NCBI RefSeq assembly: GCF_009939195.1
Contig: NZ_JAACKC010000003.1
Location: forward strand, 310,001 to 374,000
Direction of reading: 5' to 3'
Source: Acinetobacter kanungonis
GTDB lineage: Bacteria; Pseudomonadota; Gammaproteobacteria; Pseudomonadales; Moraxellaceae
DNA length: 64,000 nt
Below the pieces are notes generated by a model. That model saw nothing but the letters and a program-made list of their open reading frames with translations. It did not search any database and was not told the DNA's origin. Positions 47,707 through 57,088 of the stretch are shown in pieces; positions within the stretch are counted from its first letter, which is position 1, and every line of letters starts with the position of its first letter. The position numbers were made by a program, and so were the translations under genes.

Positions 47707-48735
47707 ATGAAAATTTTACATATCGCAAATTTTGGATTTAATAAGCAAGGTGCACATTTTTATTGCACAGATCGTAAAATTTCAGCTGGCCTAATTGAGA
47801 ATGGGCACTTTGTTTATGATTTCAGCTTTCGTGATATGGCTCGTATGGGTACCATTTTTAAAACTAAAAAGTTGGGTGCAAATTGGGCCAACAAAGAAAT
47901 TTTAAAAATCGTCAATAATATTGAACCAGATCTAGTGCTGATTGGTCATAGTGACCTGATGAGTTCGAGCGTACTGGGTGACATTAAGCAGCAATACCCG
48001 AAAACTAAAATTGCATTTTGGTATGTTGATCCATTGTACTTAGAGCAGAAGCTGGGCTTTGTTCGTGAATTCTCCCCGTACTTGGATGCTATTTTCTGTA
48101 CGACTGGAGGAGAATACCTCAAAAAACTCAAACAGCCGCATTTGAAAGCCGCGTATATGCCTAATGTAGGGCATCATAATGTTGAAATGTTAAAGCAATT
48201 TGAATCAGAAAATATTGATAAAGATTTTATTTTCTGTGGCGTAGTTTATAAAGAACCAGTACGTGAAAAATTTCTTAAAGATTTGGCCGAAACATTAAAA
48301 CAAAACCAAGTGCAGTATCAGTATTATGGCTGTTTTGAACAACCTGGTGTGTATGGTAAAGGATATTATAAAGTATTGTCAGAGTCACGTATGGGCTTGA
48401 ATTATTCGCGTAGAAATGATGTGACTTTATATAGTTCTGACCGAATTGTGCAGCTGACTGGTAATGGTTTATTAACCTTTAGTCCCCGTATTCCTGATTT
48501 TTGCAAACTGTATACGGAACAAGAAGTAGTTTATTTTGATGACCAAAATGATTTGGCTGCCAAAATTAAATACTATGCGGATCATCCTGTGGAAGCTAAG
48601 CAAATTGCAGAAGCCGGCTGGAGTAAAACCCGCAACAGTTTTAATGCCAAGCGTATCAGCCAATTTATGATAGAAGTCATTTTTGATTTACCACTGTCAG
48701 AGGCTTATGAGTGGTCGCATGAGGTATATGCTTAA
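47707..48735 (+). CDS. CgeB-type glycosyltransferase, outer core
   Basis: The 342-residue GT-B protein has NFGFNKQGAHFYCTDRKI at the N-terminus and a C-terminal Glyco_trans_1_2-like domain with YKVLSESRMGLNYSRRND, LTGNGLLTFSPRIPDF and EEVVYFDDQNDLAAKI. This combination is typical of the CgeB group. By position it is the second gene of the outer-core locus. Its stop overlaps the next start by one base. Donor and acceptor unknown. Confidence 0.82.
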   Translation: MKILHIANFGFNKQGAHFYCTDRKISAGLIENGHFVYDFSFRDMARMGTIFKTKKLGANWANKEILKIVNNIEPDLVLIGHSDLMSSSVLGDIKQQYPKTKIAFWYVDPLYLEQKLGFVREFSPYLDAIFCTTGGEYLKKLKQPHLKAAYMPNVGHHNVEMLKQFESENIDKDFIFCGVVYKEPVREKFLKDLAETLKQNQVQYQYYGCFEQPGVYGKGYYKVLSESRMGLNYSRRNDVTLYSSDRIVQLTGNGLLTFSPRIPDFCKLYTEQEVVYFDDQNDLAAKIKYYADHPVEAKQIAEAGWSKTRNSFNAKRISQFMIEVIFDLPLSEAYEWSHEVYA

Positions 48736-49487
48736 TGTCGATTTTATATGTCATTTTAGGTGTGCTTGCATTGGCAGCAGTCTTATATCTATTAGGAAAC
48801 TATACGTTTTGGTTGCCATTTCGTAGTTCTAAAATGCCTCGTGTGGTGATGTTGCATCAAGTGACGCCTGATGCCGAGGCATCGGGTATGAATATGCCAC
48901 CAGCAAAATTTGAACAGCTGTTGCAGTATTTGGTTAAAAAGAAGGCCACGTTTTGCTTCGTATCAGAACTTGATCAATATGCAGATAAAAGCAATATTTT
49001 TGCGTTGTCTTTTGATGATGGTTTTTTAGATAACTATATATATGCCTATCCATTACTAAAAAAATACAATGCCAAAGCAACAATTTATTTGGCAACACAA
49101 ATTGAAGGCATTGAAAAGTTGAATGAAGTACAAATTCAAGAGATGGCAGACTCAGGAGTCATAGAATTTGGAGCGCATACGCAACACCATGTAAATTTAT
49201 TAAAACTGTCTGATGAAGAAGCATTTACAGAAATGTTGGCATCGAAGAAAGATGTTGAAGCTTTAGTTGGGACGTGCCGTAGTTTTGCATATCCTTTTGG
49301 TCGTTTTAACGAAAAGCATCAGCAGATGGCGAAAGATATAGGTTTTAGTAATGCTGTGTCTACGAGAAAAAAAGTCGAAGCTTTTACGCCTGCCAATCAA
49401 TTCAACATTCCCCGAGTGAGCACACATGGTGCAATGAATGCCTTACAAATGCGTATTGCCTTAGCTAAAGGACGTTATAAATTATGA
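48735..49487 (+). CDS. Polysaccharide deacetylase, outer core
   Basis: The 250-residue protein has an N-terminal membrane anchor (about 3-25) and a NodB-homology domain. The metal-site motif DDG is in FALSFDDGFLDNY and the HxxxH motif in EFGAHTQHHVNLL. SFAYPFGRFNEKHQ and PRVSTHG complete the fold. It corresponds to the pda gene of Acinetobacter outer-core loci and likely N-deacetylates an outer-core sugar such as GlcNAc. It overlaps its neighbours by 1 and 4 bp. Confidence 0.87.
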   Translation: MSILYVILGVLALAAVLYLLGNYTFWLPFRSSKMPRVVMLHQVTPDAEASGMNMPPAKFEQLLQYLVKKKATFCFVSELDQYADKSNIFALSFDDGFLDNYIYAYPLLKKYNAKATIYLATQIEGIEKLNEVQIQEMADSGVIEFGAHTQHHVNLLKLSDEEAFTEMLASKKDVEALVGTCRSFAYPFGRFNEKHQQMAKDIGFSNAVSTRKKVEAFTPANQFNIPRVSTHGAMNALQMRIALAKGRYKL

Positions 49488-50248
49488 TTCCATGCAGTGT
49501 TTATATCGTTACGTTGAATTGTGGTGCTTGGCTCAAAGATACTCTAAACAGTGTCAAAGACTTTTCAGAAGTGATCATTTTGGATTCAGGTAGTACAGAT
49601 GATACTTATACGATTGCTCAGACTTTTTCTAATGTAAAGATTTCTCATCAAGATTGGCAGGGCTATGCAGGGCAAAAAAGCCTTGCCTTGGCGCAATGCA
49701 GAAATGAATGGGTGCTGAATTTGGATGGTGATGAAGTATTATCTAAAGAATTAAAATCGGAAATTGTACAGGTTATTCAAGCCAATCAAATCGATGCTTT
49801 AATTACCCCAATTAATGACGTATTTTTGGGTGTTCCCAATAGTAAGCATACAAAAAAACATGCCAAGGTACGTTTTTTTCGCAAAAGCAAAGGGCATTAT
49901 GATCTAGCTAACAAAGTTCATGAAAACGTGATCGTAGAAGGGCAAAGTGTCAAAGCTGAGGGTGATATTTATCATTATGGTGAATCTAGCATCTTTGTTA
50001 AAGTTGAAAAAAATAATCAGTATTCGAATTTAAAGGCTGTGGAGAAGTTTCAAAAGGCTAAAAAGCCAAGCTTGCTAAAACTGAGTTTAGTCATGCCTAT
50101 GACTTTCTTAAAGTCTTACTTTATTCGCCGTAGTTGTTTAAATGGTTGGCGCGGTTTTGTAAACAGCATGATTAATGCATTTTATGCATTTTTAAAAGAA
50201 GCTAAGCTGTTTGAACAATATCAAAATGTGAAGCAGAAGCGGGACTAG
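49484..50248 (+). CDS. Family 2 glycosyltransferase (WaaE/KdtX-like)
   Basis: The 254-residue GT-A enzyme begins SVYIVTLNCGAWLKDTLNSV and has VIILDSGSTDDT and the DxD-type motif LNLDGDEVLS near residue 83. Family resemblance is to lipopolysaccharide core beta-1,4-glucosyltransferases. HYDLANKVHENVIVEG is also typical. It overlaps the deacetylase by 4 bp and is followed 2 bp later by a GT4 gene. Confidence 0.86.
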   Translation: MIPCSVYIVTLNCGAWLKDTLNSVKDFSEVIILDSGSTDDTYTIAQTFSNVKISHQDWQGYAGQKSLALAQCRNEWVLNLDGDEVLSKELKSEIVQVIQANQIDALITPINDVFLGVPNSKHTKKHAKVRFFRKSKGHYDLANKVHENVIVEGQSVKAEGDIYHYGESSIFVKVEKNNQYSNLKAVEKFQKAKKPSLLKLSLVMPMTFLKSYFIRRSCLNGWRGFVNSMINAFYAFLKEAKLFEQYQNVKQKRD

Positions 50249-50250
50249 AC

Positions 50251-51282
50251 ATGAAGATTGTCCAAGTTTTAGCGACCAGTGGTGGCATTGGAGGATTAGA
50301 ACAACATACCTTTAATCTGGTCAATGAAATGTCACTGCAGCATGAAGTGCATGTTTTGGCACATCCATGCTATGCGGGAAAATTCATTACAGGGGTACAT
50401 TTTCATGCAATAGACTTTGCCCGCAGCCGTTGGAATATTTTCCTGCTGTGGCAGTTGAAAAGTTTGATTAATCAAATACAGCCAGATATTGTGCATGCTC
50501 AAGCTGGAAAAGCTGCAGAGTTGATTTCAAGAATTCGCTATTGGTTGAATCCTGTAAAATTTGTCACAACTGTACACGGAACTAAAAAGAATAAAGCTAT
50601 TTATGCTTCAGGTGATGCTGTCATTGCAGTTAGTCAGGCACTAACTCAAGGCATACCTGCAGCTAAAGTTCACGTTGTATATAATGGGGTATATCAGCAA
50701 CCTGTGCTTTCAGATTTGCGACAACAGCAATTGAAGGCAGACCTTTATGCTCAATACCCTGAGATGGATAGTTCTAAAAAAATTGTAATGAGTATTGGTC
50801 GGCTTGAACCAGTCAAAAATATCAGCTTGCTTTTAAATGCCATGCAGGGCATTGATGCAAATCTTTGGGTTGTAGGCGATGGTTCATTGCGAGACTCGTT
50901 GGAAAAGCAAGCAGCACAGCAGCATATGCAGCATCAAATCGCTTTTCTGGGATTCCGTAGTGATGCTCGGGATTTGATTCAGCTTGCAGATACCATCGTT
51001 TTATCTTCTGATCGTGAAGGATTTCCTTTGGTCATGGTGGAGGCTTTACAGGCTGATAAAACCATGGTTTCAACTAAAGTAAATGGCGTGATTGAGTGGC
51101 TGCCTGAGCCATATCTTGCAAATATTGGACAAGCGAAAGAGTTGCAACAAGCAATAGAAAATGCTTTAACTGTACAAGCACAAGCGGATTTTTCCCCTTT
51201 ATTTATGAAAGCAAAGCAAGAGTTAACTGTTACTGCCATGACACAGCAAACGCTCAATATTTATGAGCATTTGCTAAAATAG
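50251..51282 (+). CDS. Family 4 glycosyltransferase, outer core
   Basis: The 343-residue GT-B enzyme starts VLATSGGIGGLEQHTFNLVNEM and has the GT4 motifs VMSIGRLEPVKNISLLLNAM and ADTIVLSSDREGFPLVMVEALQADK, which carry the EX7E donor-binding signature. Probably the fourth enzyme of the outer-core series. It converges with the propeller gene 15 bp away, and the five-gene plus-strand block ends here. Confidence 0.87.
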   Translation: MKIVQVLATSGGIGGLEQHTFNLVNEMSLQHEVHVLAHPCYAGKFITGVHFHAIDFARSRWNIFLLWQLKSLINQIQPDIVHAQAGKAAELISRIRYWLNPVKFVTTVHGTKKNKAIYASGDAVIAVSQALTQGIPAAKVHVVYNGVYQQPVLSDLRQQQLKADLYAQYPEMDSSKKIVMSIGRLEPVKNISLLLNAMQGIDANLWVVGDGSLRDSLEKQAAQQHMQHQIAFLGFRSDARDLIQLADTIVLSSDREGFPLVMVEALQADKTMVSTKVNGVIEWLPEPYLANIGQAKELQQAIENALTVQAQADFSPLFMKAKQELTVTAMTQQTLNIYEHLLK

Positions 51283-51297
51283 TTGTTTTGGGCTTAT

Positions 51298-52182
51298 TTA
51301 CTTTTTAACTGATAAGCGTATTGCATCTAAAACTACAAAATTATGTTCAACATTTATTGTATGGCAACCATCATCGTTATTATTCCATGTGGGTAAAATA
51401 ACTTCTAAAAGTTGCTCTTTGTATGAGGTTGGGCTAAGTTCAAGAATTTCTTTGAATTCAATATTTCCACCATAACGTTTCAATGAGTCTTGACTAGGTC
51501 GTATAAGTTTTTCTTTGTAAATAAAAGGCTTACCAGCCATTCTGAATTGTTGATGACCTTTGCAGACTGGGTTTTTTGGGTGTTCTTGCCAGTTAGGATT
51601 TAAAATATCTTCAGTAAAGAAAATATCTAAACGGTCACCAAATTTTTTGCAGTTTCTACGTGTGGAAGTCAATAAATACCACATCCCTTCATGATAAAGG
51701 GGGGTGGTATCTACAGCATCAATATTATCAAATAAGTTTGAATGTTTTTCCCATTTCAGTGGTAACTCGGTACATTTCCACAATTCAATAGTTTTATTAG
51801 CACTGGTTTCAGGAATCATGTACCAGTTATTTTCAACCTTAAATACACAAGGATAAGATAGGTGGTAGTCCAATTTTAAAATAGTTTGTGGCTTTGAGTA
51901 GCTTCCATCTGTAAAAACTTCTAAGACTGATAAAAAGCCCACAGGATGAACATCATCTACTTCTTCAAAAAATATAAAGTGTTGATTATTCTCTTGTACA
52001 TAAAAACAGTCAGCAAAGGTGAATTTTTGAGGTGAATGAATTTCAAAAAGATCTTTGAGCTGTTTTTGATTGTTAAAGGATTCGTCTAACCAACCAAAAC
52101 GCATATACCAATGCGAATTAAATTTTTTGGCTTGTTGGTTTTGTTGAAATTTGTACCATTTCTTTAAAATTGTTCGCATCAT
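51298..52182 (-). CDS. GH43-like beta-propeller protein of the outer-core locus
   Basis: The 294-residue protein looks like a five-bladed propeller of the glycosyl-hydrolase-43-like/GINT1 N-terminal type. Repeated blades contain FIFFEEVDDVHPVG, YPCVFKVENNWYMIPETSANKTIELWKC, YHEGMWYLLTSTRR and GKPFIYKEKLIRPSQD. It corresponds in place to the gene called ghy in A. baumannii outer-core loci. The N-terminal 30 residues are basic. A frameshifted second copy of its 5' 490 bp plus promoter lies at 53765-54336. Its catalytic role is not proven, and it could be a transferase accessory domain. Confidence 0.72.
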   Translation of the reverse strand: MMRTILKKWYKFQQNQQAKKFNSHWYMRFGWLDESFNNQKQLKDLFEIHSPQKFTFADCFYVQENNQHFIFFEEVDDVHPVGFLSVLEVFTDGSYSKPQTILKLDYHLSYPCVFKVENNWYMIPETSANKTIELWKCTELPLKWEKHSNLFDNIDAVDTTPLYHEGMWYLLTSTRRNCKKFGDRLDIFFTEDILNPNWQEHPKNPVCKGHQQFRMAGKPFIYKEKLIRPSQDSLKRYGGNIEFKEILELSPTSYKEQLLEVILPTWNNNDDGCHTINVEHNFVVLDAIRLSVKK

Positions 52183-52260
52183 AAAAATTAGATATATAAG
52201 ACTATCTATCTAATTTTACATTAGATATTATATTCAGCAACGCTAGATTTGTTTGTAATT
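52183..52260. promoter_or_regulatory. Divergent promoter interval, left copy of a duplicated segment
   Basis: AT-rich interval between the propeller gene and a broken GT25 start. It matches 54256-54336 closely, with the same 81-nt spacing when measured from the shared second ATG. Runs such as GATATATAAGACTATCTATC are identical in both copies. It should contain back-to-back promoters. Confidence 0.6.
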
Positions 52261-52310
52261 ATGAAAATTTTCTAATTAGCATAGGAGAGGAACTCCTTGA
52301 GGGTAAGTGT
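52261..52310 (+). pseudogene. Remnant of a GT25 start (left copy)
   Basis: From ATG 52261 the sequence matches the first 33 bases of the intact GT25 gene at 54337 at about 25 positions, but one base is missing after ATGAAAATTTTC, giving TAA as the fifth codon. With the base restored it would read MKIF-x-ISIGEE. Similarity fades by about 52310. The rest of the GT25 gene is absent here. Confidence 0.5.
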
Positions 52311-52468
52311 TTAGTGTTGGTAGAGTCTAAAATTAAGTATCTTCTAGAAACAATGATTGCTTATTAGGGCATAATTTAACTGTGATATAAAAAACATCCT
52401 AAAATAATTAGGTATAATTAGTAATTTTATTTCTAACTTAATCAAGTCAATTAGCTAAGAGAGCCAAA

Positions 52469-53488
52469 GTGAAAATTGTTCATCTTCTATATTTTACGGA
52501 ATTTGCGGGAACAGAGAAAGTTTGTGTAGATTTGTGTAACACAATGAGTCAAGATAATGAGGTTTTTTTGCTTGGAAATCTTTATGATTTTCAAGGTAAT
52601 AAAATTACTGATTATCTTGAAGATGCTGTTAGGTTTGTTGATATTCCGACAGATAAAAACCGTCATAATATTTTATATCTGTATAAAATTTCAAAAATTC
52701 TAAAAAAAATAGATCCAGATGTTATTCACTGTCATAATACAAAACTTCTAGAAATAATGAAATATTGTCAAATATTTTTACCTAAAAAAATACCTATAAT
52801 ATTTACTAAGCATAATTGGTTTGTAAAAAAAAGAATGAAATATGCTGATTTGTGTGTTGGGATTTCTCCAGAAACATTAAAGCTTTGTAATGCAAAAAAT
52901 AACATTCTAATAGAGAATGGTATAAGATTTAAGCAAGCAAAACGTGTTTTACCAGATAATATTTTTAATATCGTTGGTGTTGGGCGACTTGAAGAGCATA
53001 AAAACTGGCAATTGGCGATTACAGCATTAAGTCAGGTAAGTTTTGATTATCGTTTATATATTCTTGGAAAAGGAGTCTATGAGCAACCCCTTAAAGATCT
53101 AATTAAACAATTAAATGTTTCTGATAAAGTTAAACTAGTAGGTTTTGTTGATAACCCTTGGGATTATATTTATAGTTCAGACTTGCAGTTGTTACCTTCA
53201 CGGCTTGAAGGATTTTCTTTAGCTCTGATTGAAGGTATTTATTATGGTAAAATGGTATTTGCTCTAGATACGGCTAATCATAGAGAAGTATTAGGAGATG
53301 ATTTTATTGTTGAGAATGATGCAGAAAAATTAGCGGTAAAACTTGATGATGTTTATCATCATTATTATGAATATAATAAGAAATTTTCTAGTGTCAAAGC
53401 GGAATCATCTAGATTTGATATAAATCAAGTTGCTAAAAAGTACCTTGATGCTTATCGAGGTTTATTAAATAAAACTGATGTAATTTAA
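52469..53488 (+). CDS. Family 4 glycosyltransferase between duplicated segments
   Basis: The 339-residue GT-B enzyme has a GTG start with AAGAGAG upstream. N-terminal LLYFTEFAGTEKVCVDLCNTM and DVIHCHNTKLLEIM, then GVGRLEEHKNWQLAITAL and SSDLQLLPSRLEGFSLALIEGIYYGK, carry the GT4 donor-site signature. The codons are much more AT-rich than those of the flanking housekeeping genes, suggesting recent transfer. It is bracketed by two copies of a divergent promoter segment. Confidence 0.84.
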   Translation: MKIVHLLYFTEFAGTEKVCVDLCNTMSQDNEVFLLGNLYDFQGNKITDYLEDAVRFVDIPTDKNRHNILYLYKISKILKKIDPDVIHCHNTKLLEIMKYCQIFLPKKIPIIFTKHNWFVKKRMKYADLCVGISPETLKLCNAKNNILIENGIRFKQAKRVLPDNIFNIVGVGRLEEHKNWQLAITALSQVSFDYRLYILGKGVYEQPLKDLIKQLNVSDKVKLVGFVDNPWDYIYSSDLQLLPSRLEGFSLALIEGIYYGKMVFALDTANHREVLGDDFIVENDAEKLAVKLDDVYHHYYEYNKKFSSVKAESSRFDINQVAKKYLDAYRGLLNKTDVI

Positions 53489-53567
53489 ATTATTATATTT
53501 AATGCAAATATTATTTTATGTCTTTGGCTGATTTTTTAGTACAAGAGCATATTTTTTGAATAATATT

Positions 53568-53597
53568 AGACTCGGATTTTAAGTCCGAGTCTATTAT
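53568..53597 (+). terminator. Hairpin downstream of the GT4 gene
   Basis: AGACTCGGA and TCCGAGTCT (53568-53592) form a 9-bp stem, 80 bp after the GT4 gene. Only a weak T-rich tail follows. Confidence 0.55.
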
Positions 53598-53678
53598 CAG
53601 AATGTTCGTCCAGAGATTGAGTGCTTTATGAGTATAATTATTTTGGTAACTTTTTTGTATACTGATTAGGTTGTTTTT

Positions 53679-53760
53679 GAATTTTTGAATTTTTGAATTT
53701 TTGAATTTTTGAATTTTTGAATTTTTGAATTTTTGAATTTTTGAATTTTTGAATTTTTGA
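53679..53760. repeat. Octamer tandem repeat (GAATTTTT)10
   Basis: Ten perfect copies of GAATTTTT and a partial copy lie between the GT4 gene and the propeller-gene remnant. The array is intergenic and ends just where detectable similarity to the intact propeller gene begins (about 53765). Confidence 0.95.
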
Positions 53761-53764
53761 TATT

Positions 53765-54255
53765 AAGCATTTAGATAGTGGAATAATGGATATCTAATTT
53801 CAAGTATTATAATAAGTATGAGTTTTTTTTCGTTGATGAAGAGGGAAGTCAGTACATTTCCACAGTTCAATTTTTTGCATATGTTTCTCGAATCATTTAC
53901 CAGTTATTTTCTATCTTAAATACGCAAGGATAAGATGGATGATAGTCCAATTTTAAAATTGTTTGTGGCTTTGAGTAGCTTTCATCTTTAAAAACCTCCA
54001 AGACTGATAAAAAAAACCTGGGATGAACATCATCTACTGATTAAAAAATATAAAGAGTTGATTATTTTATTGTACATAAAAAAATCAGTAAAGGTGAGTT
54101 TTTTAGGCGAATGAATTTCAAAAAGATCTTTGAGTTGTTCTTGATTATTGAAGGATTCATCTAACCAACCTAAACGTATATACAAATGCGTACTAAATTT
54201 TTTTGGCTTGTTGGTATTGTTGAAATTTATACCATTTCTTTAAAATTGTACGCAT
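53765..54255 (-). pseudogene. Truncated, frameshifted copy of the propeller gene
   Basis: Read on the minus strand from ATG 54255, the sequence begins MRTILKKWYKFQQ, as in the intact gene at 51298-52182. An extra T in a T run then shifts the frame, giving a stop after about 20 codons. Matching DNA continues with many substitutions and indels through the region equivalent to about the first 160 codons of the intact gene. The 3' part is missing, and the octamer array lies at the break. Confidence 0.8.
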
Positions 54256-54336
54256 TATAAAAATTGGATATATAAGACTATCTATCTAATTCCGCATTAG
54301 ATATTATATGCAGCAATACAGTATTGGCTTATATGT

Positions 54337-55101
54337 ATGAAAGTTTTTGTTATTAGTATCGAAGAAGAAAATTCACCAAGACTAAATAGCTTTTTATGTC
54401 AGCCTTTTTTTCAGAATGGAAGTTTAGAATATACAAAAGTTGGGGTGAAAGGGGGACAGCTTTCAGCAAAAAAGTATTTTGAATTAGCTGTTAAAGGGCG
54501 TGATAAGCCACTAACACCAGGTGAGTTAGGTTGTACCTTATCGCATTTGGCGGCATTAACGCAGTTCTTGGAAACTAGGGATGATTTTGCATTAATTCTA
54601 GAAGATGATGCTATTTTGAAAAATGATATTTCATATCAAATACTGAGTGATGAATTAAGTAAGGTAGATTTACCTAAAAATTTACTATTAAGTATTGGTG
54701 GTATTCAAATGAAAGAATGTCGAAAAGTTAGAGGGGAGTTTTGTGATTTTAGTCTATTAGATAAAAAAGTTTTGAAGGTGGTTCCTGATTTTTATCATAG
54801 AGTAAATTATACAGTATCTTATATTGTAGATCGAAAAATGGCGAAAAATTTATTAGAATATCATAAACCAGTTAGACGTGCTGATGATTGGAGTTATTTA
54901 TATGACTTTGATTCCTCTTCAAATATTTTAATGGCTTATCTTGTTGATCATCCAGTTGTTGAGAGAGGTGAGTCAAATAAAAATTTAAGCACAATTGAGG
55001 CTGAAAGATTAAAGTCAAGGGATTTATTGATTAGTAAATTTGGCTCGGGTATGAAATATAATTTAGCTAAAATTTTTTATAAGCGTTATAGGGAGAAGTA
55101 A
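54337..55101 (+). CDS. Family 25 glycosyltransferase, outer core
   Basis: The 254-residue enzyme shows the GT25 (LPS glycosyltransferase, LgtB/LpsA-like) pattern. It has MKVFVISIEEENSPRLNSF, LTPGELGCTLSHLAAL, FALILEDDAILKNDI with the acidic donor motif, and RRADDWSYLYDF near the C-terminus. Many members add galactose or glucose to LOS cores. Strongly AT-rich. Its promoter is part of the right copy of the duplicated segment, and rmlB follows after 29 bp. Confidence 0.84.
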   Translation: MKVFVISIEEENSPRLNSFLCQPFFQNGSLEYTKVGVKGGQLSAKKYFELAVKGRDKPLTPGELGCTLSHLAALTQFLETRDDFALILEDDAILKNDISYQILSDELSKVDLPKNLLLSIGGIQMKECRKVRGEFCDFSLLDKKVLKVVPDFYHRVNYTVSYIVDRKMAKNLLEYHKPVRRADDWSYLYDFDSSSNILMAYLVDHPVVERGESNKNLSTIEAERLKSRDLLISKFGSGMKYNLAKIFYKRYREK

Positions 55102-55130
55102 ATTTTGTTATTTAAAAACTGGGAGATATT

Positions 55131-56195
55131 TTGAATATTTTAGTTACCGGTGGTGCAGGATTTATTGGTTCAGCTGTCATCCGCCATATTATGCAAAATA
55201 CCCACAACCACGTTCTAAATATTGATAAGCTGACTTATGCGGGAAATTTAGAATCGTTAAATGAAATCGATCAACATCCGAACTATGAGTTCAAACAAAT
55301 CGATATTTGTGATACGGAGCAAATTACAGCCGCAATAGATGCGTTTCGACCCGATGCAATTATGCATTTGGCAGCAGAGTCGCATGTAGACCGCTCAATT
55401 GATGGTCCAGCAGCATTTATTCAAACAAATATTGTGGGAACTTATACTTTATTAGAAGCTGCTCGAAAGTATTGGATGGGGCTTGACGCTGAAGCGCAAC
55501 AAAACTTTCGTTTTCATCATATTTCAACTGATGAGGTTTATGGTGACTTAGAAGGAATAAAAGACCTCTTTACTGAAACAACTTCATACGCTCCAAGCTC
55601 TCCATATTCTGCCTCTAAAGCCAGTTCGGATCATTTGGTACGTGCTTGGCACAGAACTTATGGTCTACCTGTCATTGTGACCAATTGCTCCAATAATTAT
55701 GGGCCTTACCATTTTCCAGAAAAATTAATTCCATTGGTGATTCTAAATGCACTGGATGCTAAACCTTTACCTGTATATGGTAATGGTCAGCAAATTCGGG
55801 ATTGGTTATTCGTAGAAGATCATGCACGTGCTTTATATAAAGTGGTGACCGAGGGTGTGGTGGGTGAAACCTACAATATTGGTGGTCATAATGAAAAGCA
55901 GAATATTGACGTGGTCAAAACTATTTGTAAAATTTTGGATGAGCTAAAACCACAGGCGAGTGGTCAAGCATATGATTCACTGATTACTTTCGTAAAAGAC
56001 CGCCCTGGGCATGACTTACGCTATGCGATTGATGCTACAAAAATTCAAAATGAATTAGGTTGGACACCAACAGAGACATTTGAAACGGGAATTCGTAAAA
56101 CGGTAGAGTGGTATTTGAATAATCAGGAGTGGGTTGCTCATATTCAAAGTGGGGAATACAAATCTTGGTTAGGAAAACAATACAAGGCTAAGTAA
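55131..56195 (+). CDS. rmlB: dTDP-glucose 4,6-dehydratase
   Basis: The 354-residue SDR enzyme makes dTDP-4-keto-6-deoxyglucose, the second step to dTDP-L-rhamnose. The Rossmann motif is [15 protein letters not shown], the catalytic Tyr-x3-Lys is in [13 protein letters not shown], and the STDEVYGD segment carries the Thr-Asp-Glu triad. The start codon is TTG, five bases after GGGAG. It leads the four-gene rml block and overlaps rmlD by one base. Confidence 0.96.
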   Translation: MNILVTGGAGFIGSAVIRHIMQNTHNHVLNIDKLTYAGNLESLNEIDQHPNYEFKQIDICDTEQITAAIDAFRPDAIMHLAAESHVDRSIDGPAAFIQTNIVGTYTLLEAARKYWMGLDAEAQQNFRFHHISTDEVYGDLEGIKDLFTETTSYAPSSPYSASKASSDHLVRAWHRTYGLPVIVTNCSNNYGPYHFPEKLIPLVILNALDAKPLPVYGNGQQIRDWLFVEDHARALYKVVTEGVVGETYNIGGHNEKQNIDVVKTICKILDELKPQASGQAYDSLITFVKDRPGHDLRYAIDATKIQNELGWTPTETFETGIRKTVEWYLNNQEWVAHIQSGEYKSWLGKQYKAK

Positions 56196-57088
56196 TGAAA
56201 ATCTTATTGCTTGGAAAAAATGGACAAGTTGGTTGGGAGCTTCAACGTTCCCTTGCTCCATTGGGTGAGGTGATTTCACTTGATCGAAATGGTTTAAATC
56301 AATGGTGTGGTGATTTAAGTAAGCTCGATCAAATTTATCAAACCATTGTAGATATAGCGCCAAATGTTGTTGTGAATGCAAGTGCTTATACTACTGTAGA
56401 TTTGGCTGAAACAGAACAAGATATGGCTACTCTCATTAATCATGTGGCAGTAGGGAAGATAGCTGAGGCTTGTGCTCAAATTAAGGCACTTTTAGTGCAT
56501 TATTCGACAGATTATGTTTTTGATGGTGAAGGTACATCATTATTTAATGAAACAGATACACTGAAACCCTTGAATGTATATGGTCAAACTAAGGCATTAG
56601 GTGAGCAGGCTATTCAAAATGCTCAATGTAATTACTTGATATTTCGAACATCATGGGTTTTTGCACAAAAAGGTAAAAACTTTTTGAAAACAATGCTTGC
56701 TTTATCTCAGCAGCTTGAAGAACTATCTATTATTGATGACCAAATTGGTGCTCCAACGTCAGCCGAGCTAATTGCCGATGTAAGTGCTCATGCGATTGTG
56801 CAGACATTGAGAGATCAAACTAAAATTGGCATTTACCATTTGGTTGCTAGTGGGGAAACATCGTGGTTTGAGTATGCAAACTATATATTTGAGCAAGCAA
56901 AAAACTTAGGTGTGAATTTAGCCGTTCAACAAGTTAATCCGATTCCAACAGTAGCATATCCGACACCAGCTAAACGTCCACATAATTCACGATTAAATAA
57001 TCAAAAGATTCAACATGCTTTTCAAATCTATTTGCCAGATTGGAAAGAGCATGTACGAAGAACAGTAATTGAGGTATTTCATAAATGA
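56195..57088 (+). CDS. rmlD: dTDP-4-dehydrorhamnose reductase
   Basis: The 297-residue NAD(P)H-dependent reductase completes dTDP-L-rhamnose. It has the Gly-rich [17 protein letters not shown] start, [14 protein letters not shown], and the catalytic YxxxK in [25 protein letters not shown] is also typical. It overlaps rmlB by 1 bp and rmlA by 4 bp. Confidence 0.95.
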   Translation: MKILLLGKNGQVGWELQRSLAPLGEVISLDRNGLNQWCGDLSKLDQIYQTIVDIAPNVVVNASAYTTVDLAETEQDMATLINHVAVGKIAEACAQIKALLVHYSTDYVFDGEGTSLFNETDTLKPLNVYGQTKALGEQAIQNAQCNYLIFRTSWVFAQKGKNFLKTMLALSQQLEELSIIDDQIGAPTSAELIADVSAHAIVQTLRDQTKIGIYHLVASGETSWFEYANYIFEQAKNLGVNLAVQQVNPIPTVAYPTPAKRPHNSRLNNQKIQHAFQIYLPDWKEHVRRTVIEVFHK

